Notes under the pieces: generated by a model
Databases searched by the model: none
Told to the model about the DNA's origin: nothing
Seen by the model: the letters and a program-made list of their open reading frames with translations, nothing else
Program-made: the position numbers and the translations under genes
Part shown: positions 59,465 to 64,000 of the stretch, piece by piece
Position numbering within the stretch: position 1 is the stretch's first letter
Layout: each line of letters begins with the position of its first letter
Source: Hyphomicrobiales bacterium
GTDB taxonomy: Bacteria; Pseudomonadota; Alphaproteobacteria; Rhizobiales; Rhizobiaceae
Direction of reading: 5' to 3'
DNA length: 64,000 nt
NCBI GenBank assembly: GCA_900472485.1
Contig: UCII01000010.1
Location: 62,001-126,000, forward strand

Positions 59465-62453
59465 TGATCCGGCCTCCTTCCTTGTCAAAGAACACCAGAT
59501 CCGTCACCTCGACTGATATCGTCTTGTCGGGCATCGGCACATAGAGCGTCTTGCCCATGCGCTCACGCCCGCCGGCTACCAGCGCGAAGGCGATGGAGCG
59601 GCCGAGATTTTCGGACCAGTAGGCCGAAGTGACATGGCCGAGCATGGTCATCGGTTTCGGCTCATTCGGATCGGCAACGATCTGTGCGCCTTCCTCCAGC
59701 ACCACCTTCGGATCGCGGGTGACGAGACCGACGAGCTGCTTGCGGCCTTCCTTGACCAGATCCGGCCGCTTCAGGCCGCGAATGCCGACGAAATCGGTCT
59801 TCTTCTTGGAAACGGCCCAGGCAAGGCCGGCATCGTCAGGCGTGACCGTGCCGTCGGTATCCTGGCCGACGATGATATAGCCCTTCTCGGCGCGCAGCAC
59901 GTGCATAGTCTCTGTTCCGTAGGCGCAGGCGCCCAGCGGCTCGGCGCGAGCCCATACGGCCTCCCAGACCGACTGGCCATAGTCGGCCGGCACGTTGATT
60001 TCGTAGCCGACTTCACCGGTGAAGGAGACGCGGAACAGCCGGGCCGGCACGCCGCAGACCTTGCACTCGGCAACGCTCATATGCGGGAAGGCCTCGTTGG
60101 AAAGATCCTGCCCTTCGACGAGCGGCTCGATGATCTCGCGCGCCTTCGGCCCCTGCACGGCGATAACAGCCCATTGCTCGGTGGTCGAGGTCAGCCACAC
60201 CTTCAGGTGCGGGAACTCTGTCTGCAGATAGTCTTCCATATGATGCAGCACGCGCGGCGCACCGCCCGTCGTGGTCGTCACATGGAAGCGATCCTCGGCC
60301 AGACGCCCGACGACGCCATCGTCATAGACGAAGCCGTCCTCGCGGGTCATGATGCCGTAGCGGCAGCGGCCGGGCTTCAGCGTGTCCCAGGCATTGGTGT
60401 AGAGGAGGTTCAGGAATTCCGCCGCATCCGGCCCGACCACTTCGATTTTGCCCAGCGTCGAAGCATCGAACACGCCGGCGACTTCGCGCGCCGTGCGGCA
60501 TTCGCGATTGACGGCCTGGTGCATGGTCTCGCCGGCACGCGGATAGAACCAGGCGCGCTTCCAGTTGCCGACATCTTCGAAGATGGCGCCATGCGCCTCT
60601 TCCCAGGCATGTATCGGCGTCTTGCGGGCGGGATCGAAGAGAGCCCCGCGCGAATGGCTGATGAGCGTGCCGTAGGTCACGGGCGTATAGGGCGCACGGA
60701 ACGTGGTAAGACCGACCTGCGGAATATCCTTGCCAAGCATTTCGGCGGCGATCGCCAGCCCGTGCATGTTGGAAAGCTTGCCCTGATCGGACGCCATGCC
60801 GTTGGTGGTGAAGCGCTTGATGTGCTCGATGGAATGCATGCCTTCGCGCACGGCAAGACGAATATCCTTGGCGCAGACGTCGTGCTGGAAATCGACGAAA
60901 GCCTTCGCATTCGTGTCCGGCCCGGCGCCTTCAGCAGCCCCGATCATGCCGCCGGTCCACTCGAAAGCCTGTTCTGCATGGAGCTGGATCTTCTCTCCGC
61001 CATTGGTGCTGCCCGTGGCGCGTGCCATCAGCTCGCCGGCGGCCAGCGATTCCTCGATCGCCGCCTGCAGCCCATCCGTGCCGTTGCAGGCACCGACAGA
61101 AAGGCAATCCTGAACATAGGTGCCCGGCAGGAAACGCTGCTTCTCCGTATCGAATTTCAGCTTGCCGCGCGACTGCGAAAAGAGATGAACGGAAGGCGTC
61201 CAACCCGCCGAAACCAGCAGGGCATCCACCGGGATCTTGCGGGTGGCGGAGCTGCCGTTGCGCGAGACGGTCATGGAGGAGACGCGCAGCTTGCCTGATG
61301 TATCGACGACGGCATAGTCGGTCAGCACCTCGATGCCGAGCCGCTTTGCTTCGGCGAGAACCGCCTCGCCGGGCCGCGCGCGGCTGTCAACGATGGCAGC
61401 GATGGAGACATTGGCACGCTTGAGATCGAAGGCGGCCTCATAGGCCGAATCATGCGCCGTGTAGACGCCGATCTTCGCACCGGCGGCGACGCCATAGTGG
61501 TTGAGATAGGCACGCGCGGCCGAGGCGAGCATGATGCCCGGGCGGTCGTTGTTCGGAAACACCATGTGGCGCTCGATAGCGCCCGTCGCCAGGATGGCGC
61601 GCTTGGCGCGGACCTGCCACAGGCGTTCGCGCGGCAGGTCGCGGCCGGGTTTCGCCAGATGATCGGTCACCCGTTCGGCAAGGCCGAAGAAATTATGGTT
61701 GTAGTAGCCGAAGGCGGTCGTGCGGGTCAGCACCTGCACATTCGGCATCGCCTTGAGCTTGGCGAAGGTCACCTGCGCCCACTCATAGCCCTCGGCGCCA
61801 TCGATCTTGATGCCGGTATCGAAGCGCAGCGCGCCGCCGACATCCGGCTGTTCGTCACAGAGGATGACCTTGGCGCCGGTTTCGGCAGCGGCGAGCGCCG
61901 CGGAAAGACCGGCAACGCCCGCACCAACGACGAGCACGTCGCAATGCGCATAGCGGCTGGCATAGTGATCCGGATCCTCCTCCGTCGGCGCGACGCCGAG
62001 GCCGGCGGCACGGCGGATGAAGGGCTCGTAAATATGCTTCCAGGCCGATTTCGGCCACATGAAGGTCTTGTAGTAGAAGCCGGCGGCAAAGAAGGGCGAC
62101 ATCAGATTGTTGACGCCACCGATATCGAAGGCAAGCGACGGCCAGCGGTTCTGCGACTGAGCCTTCATGCCGTCGAAGACTTCCTGCACGCTGGCACGGA
62201 CGTTCGGCTGACGCCGCGCTGCATCGCGCGAGATATCGAGCAGCGCGTTCGGCTCTTCGGCGCCGGCCGACAAGATGCCGCGCGGACGGTGGTACTTGAA
62301 GGACCGGCCGACGAGATGGACGCCGTTGGCAAGCAGCGCCGAGGCGACGGTATCGCCTTCGAGCGCGGTATAGGCCTTGCCGTCAAAAGTGAAGCGAGCG
62401 GTTCTGGCCGGCGTCAGACGTCCCTTGCCCGCGATACGATTGGCGCCGCTCAT
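59457..62453 (-). CDS. soxA: Sarcosine oxidase alpha subunit
   Basis: A 998-residue subunit that binds NAD and tetrahydrofolate. An N-terminal 2Fe-2S-like domain (GKAYTALEGDTVASALLANGVHLVGRSFKYHRPRG) is followed by a dinucleotide-binding domain (CDVLVVGAGVAGLSAALAAAETGA near residue 172), and then by a second part (about 610-995) homologous to the glycine-cleavage T protein. The complex oxidises sarcosine to glycine, releasing methylene-tetrahydrofolate and hydrogen peroxide. It overlaps soxD by 4 bp and soxG by 8 bp. Confidence 0.96.
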   Translation of the reverse strand: MSGANRIAGKGRLTPARTARFTFDGKAYTALEGDTVASALLANGVHLVGRSFKYHRPRGILSAGAEEPNALLDISRDAARRQPNVRASVQEVFDGMKAQSQNRWPSLAFDIGGVNNLMSPFFAAGFYYKTFMWPKSAWKHIYEPFIRRAAGLGVAPTEEDPDHYASRYAHCDVLVVGAGVAGLSAALAAAETGAKVILCDEQPDVGGALRFDTGIKIDGAEGYEWAQVTFAKLKAMPNVQVLTRTTAFGYYNHNFFGLAERVTDHLAKPGRDLPRERLWQVRAKRAILATGAIERHMVFPNNDRPGIMLASAARAYLNHYGVAAGAKIGVYTAHDSAYEAAFDLKRANVSIAAIVDSRARPGEAVLAEAKRLGIEVLTDYAVVDTSGKLRVSSMTVSRNGSSATRKIPVDALLVSAGWTPSVHLFSQSRGKLKFDTEKQRFLPGTYVQDCLSVGACNGTDGLQAAIEESLAAGELMARATGSTNGGEKIQLHAEQAFEWTGGMIGAAEGAGPDTNAKAFVDFQHDVCAKDIRLAVREGMHSIEHIKRFTTNGMASDQGKLSNMHGLAIAAEMLGKDIPQVGLTTFRAPYTPVTYGTLISHSRGALFDPARKTPIHAWEEAHGAIFEDVGNWKRAWFYPRAGETMHQAVNRECRTAREVAGVFDASTLGKIEVVGPDAAEFLNLLYTNAWDTLKPGRCRYGIMTREDGFVYDDGVVGRLAEDRFHVTTTTGGAPRVLHHMEDYLQTEFPHLKVWLTSTTEQWAVIAVQGPKAREIIEPLVEGQDLSNEAFPHMSVAECKVCGVPARLFRVSFTGEVGYEINVPADYGQSVWEAVWARAEPLGACAYGTETMHVLRAEKGYIIVGQDTDGTVTPDDAGLAWAVSKKKTDFVGIRGLKRPDLVKEGRKQLVGLVTRDPKVVLEEGAQIVADPNEPKPMTMLGHVTSAYWSENLGRSIAFALVAGGRERMGKTLYVPMPDKTISVEVTDLVFFDKEGGRING

Positions 62454-62815
62454 TCAGCAAATCCCTGTGTTTGTGCCGTCTGTTCTTGTTCGTTCTGTTC
62501 CTGCGCCACCGGTTCGGCCGCGCCAGGCTTGAGCGTCGCCGGATCCGGCTTCGGCTCGCCCGCCTTGTAAGTGCGGTAGAAGTGATCGCTTACCGTGTCG
62601 CGCGCCGCATTGAAGAAGCGGCCGCAGCCGTGGATGTGCCGCCAACGCTCGAAGATCAGCCCCTTCGGATTGTCGCGCAAGAAGAAATATTCCTCGAATT
62701 CTTCATCCGATATCCCGGCAATATTGGCCGGCCGCGCGATATGCGCGTCACCGGCGTTGCGGAATTCGAGTTCCGAACGCTCTTCCTCGCAATAGGGGCA
62801 GTAAATCAGCAGCAT
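62450..62815 (-). CDS. soxD: Sarcosine oxidase delta subunit
   Basis: A 121-residue subunit with a zinc-finger-like N-terminus (LLIYCPYCEEERSELEF). SoxD uses three Cys/His ligands from such a region for zinc. The segment FFLRDNPKGLIFERWRHIHGCGRFFNAARDTVSD is diagnostic. The C-terminal tail is Pro/Gln/Glu-rich. It overlaps soxA by 4 bp (ATGA). Confidence 0.95.
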   Translation of the reverse strand: MLLIYCPYCEEERSELEFRNAGDAHIARPANIAGISDEEFEEYFFLRDNPKGLIFERWRHIHGCGRFFNAARDTVSDHFYRTYKAGEPKPDPATLKPGAAEPVAQEQNEQEQTAQTQGFAE

Positions 62816-62830
62816 TGTTTTCTACCTGTG

Positions 62831-63250
62831 TTAAAGCTCGGAGCCTGTAAGGCTTGTGCCGGGAGGCTGCTCACAAAGCTGCCGTCCCATGGTGACGAAA
62901 GGTGTTATGCGCTTCAGCAGCGCCTCCAGCGATCCATATGGCTTCAGCACATTGGTCATCCCCAGATTGACCAGGCTCATGCCCAACAGGTCGGTGTCGA
63001 TCGCAAACGCTCTGGTCGCCTCGGGCGTCTGGTCCGGCACGAAATAGACCGTCGGCTTGTTCAGCACCTTGGCGCAGGCAATCACGCCGCTTTCGGCCAC
63101 AAAGGGCCAGTCGGTCTCATCCTTCGCCTTGTGGATCACCTGCATGCGAAAATCCTTGACCCCTGGAATAAGATCGCTGACTTCGGTCGCGATCGCTCCG
63201 ACCGGCAGGGAAAGCCCTGCGGCAAGAACGATCCCGACCGCGGTCGACAT
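62831..63250 (-). CDS. DUF2511 (YebY-like) periplasmic protein inside the sox operon
   Basis: A 139-residue protein with an N-terminal signal peptide (residues 1-22, AVGIVLAAGLSLPVGAIA). The mature part has the DUF2511 pattern WPFVAESGVIACAKV, which contains a Cys, and a later Cys in RQLCEQ. It overlaps the soxB stop by one base (TGATG) and is 15 bp from soxD, so it is translated as part of the sox operon. Canonical sox operons have soxB directly followed by soxD; this insertion is not part of the known enzyme. Role unknown; some YebY relatives are linked to copper. Confidence 0.75.
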   Translation of the reverse strand: MSTAVGIVLAAGLSLPVGAIATEVSDLIPGVKDFRMQVIHKAKDETDWPFVAESGVIACAKVLNKPTVYFVPDQTPEATRAFAIDTDLLGMSLVNLGMTNVLKPYGSLEALLKRITPFVTMGRQLCEQPPGTSLTGSEL

Positions 63251-64000
63251 CAGTGTGCCACGGCGGCTGCCGCCGCCTCATCGATCAGACGGCCGGTGCG
63301 GAAGCGATCCAGCGTCAGGCCGGCATTGAACTTATGCGGCTCGTCGCGGGCAATCAGATGGGCAAAGAGATTGGCCGAACCCGGCGTCGCCTTGAAGCCG
63401 CCCGTGCCCCAGCCGCAATTGACATAGAGCCCCGGCACCGGCGTCTTCGACTGGATTGCCGAACGATCCGGCGTGTTGTCGACGATGCCGCCCCAGGAGC
63501 GCATCATCTTCACGCGGCGAAACATCGGGAACAGTTCGCAAATCGCATCCAGCGTATGGGTGATGATCTGCAGCCCGCCGGTCTGGCTGTAGGAATTATA
63601 CTGGTCCGTGCCGGCACCGATGACGAGCTCGCCCTTGTCGGACTGCGAGATATAGGCGTGCACCGTGTTCGACATGACGACGCAGGGGAAGATCGGCTTC
63701 AGCGGCTCGGAGACCAGCGCCTGCAGCGGGCTCGATTGCAGCGGCACGCGCACGCCGGCCATCTGCATGACGACAGTGGTGTGGCCAGCTGCGGAAACAC
63801 CGACTTTCTTCGCGCCGATGAAGCCCTTGCTCGTGTCGACGCCCGTCACGCGGCCATCCGGCCCGCGGCGAATGCCGGTCACTTCACAATTCTGGATGAT
63901 GTGAACGCCGCGATCGGAAGCAGCGCGGGCAAAGCCCCAGGCAACCGCATCGTGACGCGCCGTGCCGCCGCGGCGCTGTAGGGCGGCACCGTTGATCGGA
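63250..64000 (-). CDS. soxB: Sarcosine oxidase beta subunit (partial, 5' end outside the window)
   Basis: About 250 C-terminal residues are present; the start lies beyond base 64000. This subunit binds covalent FMN and FAD and holds the sarcosine site. Visible features are GAALQRRGGTARHDAVAWGFARAAS, the CEVTGIRRGPDGRV segment of the FAD-oxidoreductase (DAO) fold, and the C-terminal NCGWGTGGFKATPGSANLFAHLI. The first gene of the operon on this strand. Confidence 0.94.
   Translation of the reverse strand, partial: PINGAALQRRGGTARHDAVAWGFARAASDRGVHIIQNCEVTGIRRGPDGRVTGVDTSKGFIGAKKVGVSAAGHTTVVMQMAGVRVPLQSSPLQALVSEPLKPIFPCVVMSNTVHAYISQSDKGELVIGAGTDQYNSYSQTGGLQIITHTLDAICELFPMFRRVKMMRSWGGIVDNTPDRSAIQSKTPVPGLYVNCGWGTGGFKATPGSANLFAHLIARDEPHKFNAGLTLDRFRTGRLIDEAAAAAVAH

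Overview
This 64 kb window looks like a chromosomal segment of a Rhizobiaceae bacterium, most likely Rhizobium sensu lato. Supporting genes are homospermidine synthase, an Omp10-type lipoprotein, a close MloK1-type K+ channel, CpdR1, a complete glgPBCA-pgm-glgX cluster and a heterotetrameric sarcosine oxidase operon. Base composition and codon use are uniformly high-GC. I see no phage, insertion sequence, integrase or CRISPR array. The assignment is inference from gene content; no 16S rRNA gene is present.

Layout. 0-9.7 kb: hss, an Omp10-like lipoprotein, a small membrane protein, a 5'-nucleotidase/LysM fusion, hemH, an HtrA-like protein without a catalytic triad, a stomatin/NfeD pair and kpsF. 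9.8-16.1 kb: an outer-membrane beta-barrel, galU, a lytic transglycosylase, a DUF459 SGNH-like protein whose catalytic Ser and His are replaced, and a stand-alone glycyl-tRNA-synthetase-like catalytic core. 16.1-24.3 kb: gltD and gltB on the minus strand, a threonine aldolase and a tiny membrane protein. 24.4-32.8 kb: a LysR/bile-acid-symporter pair, an Hsp20 gene with a ROSE-like RNA thermometer, a divergent DUF2000/Lrp pair, the MloK1-type channel, a lysophospholipase-like hydrolase, hisN, a probable MmgR (alpha-r8) small RNA and an N-formylglutamate amidohydrolase. 33-38.7 kb: cpdR1, tRNA-Val(GAC), several small secreted or unknown proteins, a DUF475/TerC-like membrane protein and manC. 38.8-46.9 kb: three tightly packed genes (transglutaminase-DUF2126, circularly permuted ATP-grasp-alpha-E, transglutaminase) followed by an isolated TadG-like vWA protein. 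47.1-58.4 kb: glycogen metabolism. 58.4-64 kb: a MaoC-like hydratase converging on soxB(partial)-DUF2511-soxD-soxA-soxG.

How the genes work together. The glg cluster makes and mobilises glycogen: Pgm and GlgC make ADP-glucose, GlgA and GlgB build the polymer, GlgP and GlgX degrade it. GltBD assimilates ammonium, and a nearby candidate MmgR sRNA belongs to a family reported to respond to nitrogen status. GalU, ManC and KpsF supply sugar precursors for the cell surface. The sox operon demethylates sarcosine. The least understood coherent system is the transglutaminase/ATP-grasp/alpha-E/amidoligase cluster, which looks like a peptide-ligation and peptide-cleavage pathway of unknown product.

Limits: product names rest on motifs and remembered family sequences, with no database search. 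RNA structures were folded by eye.
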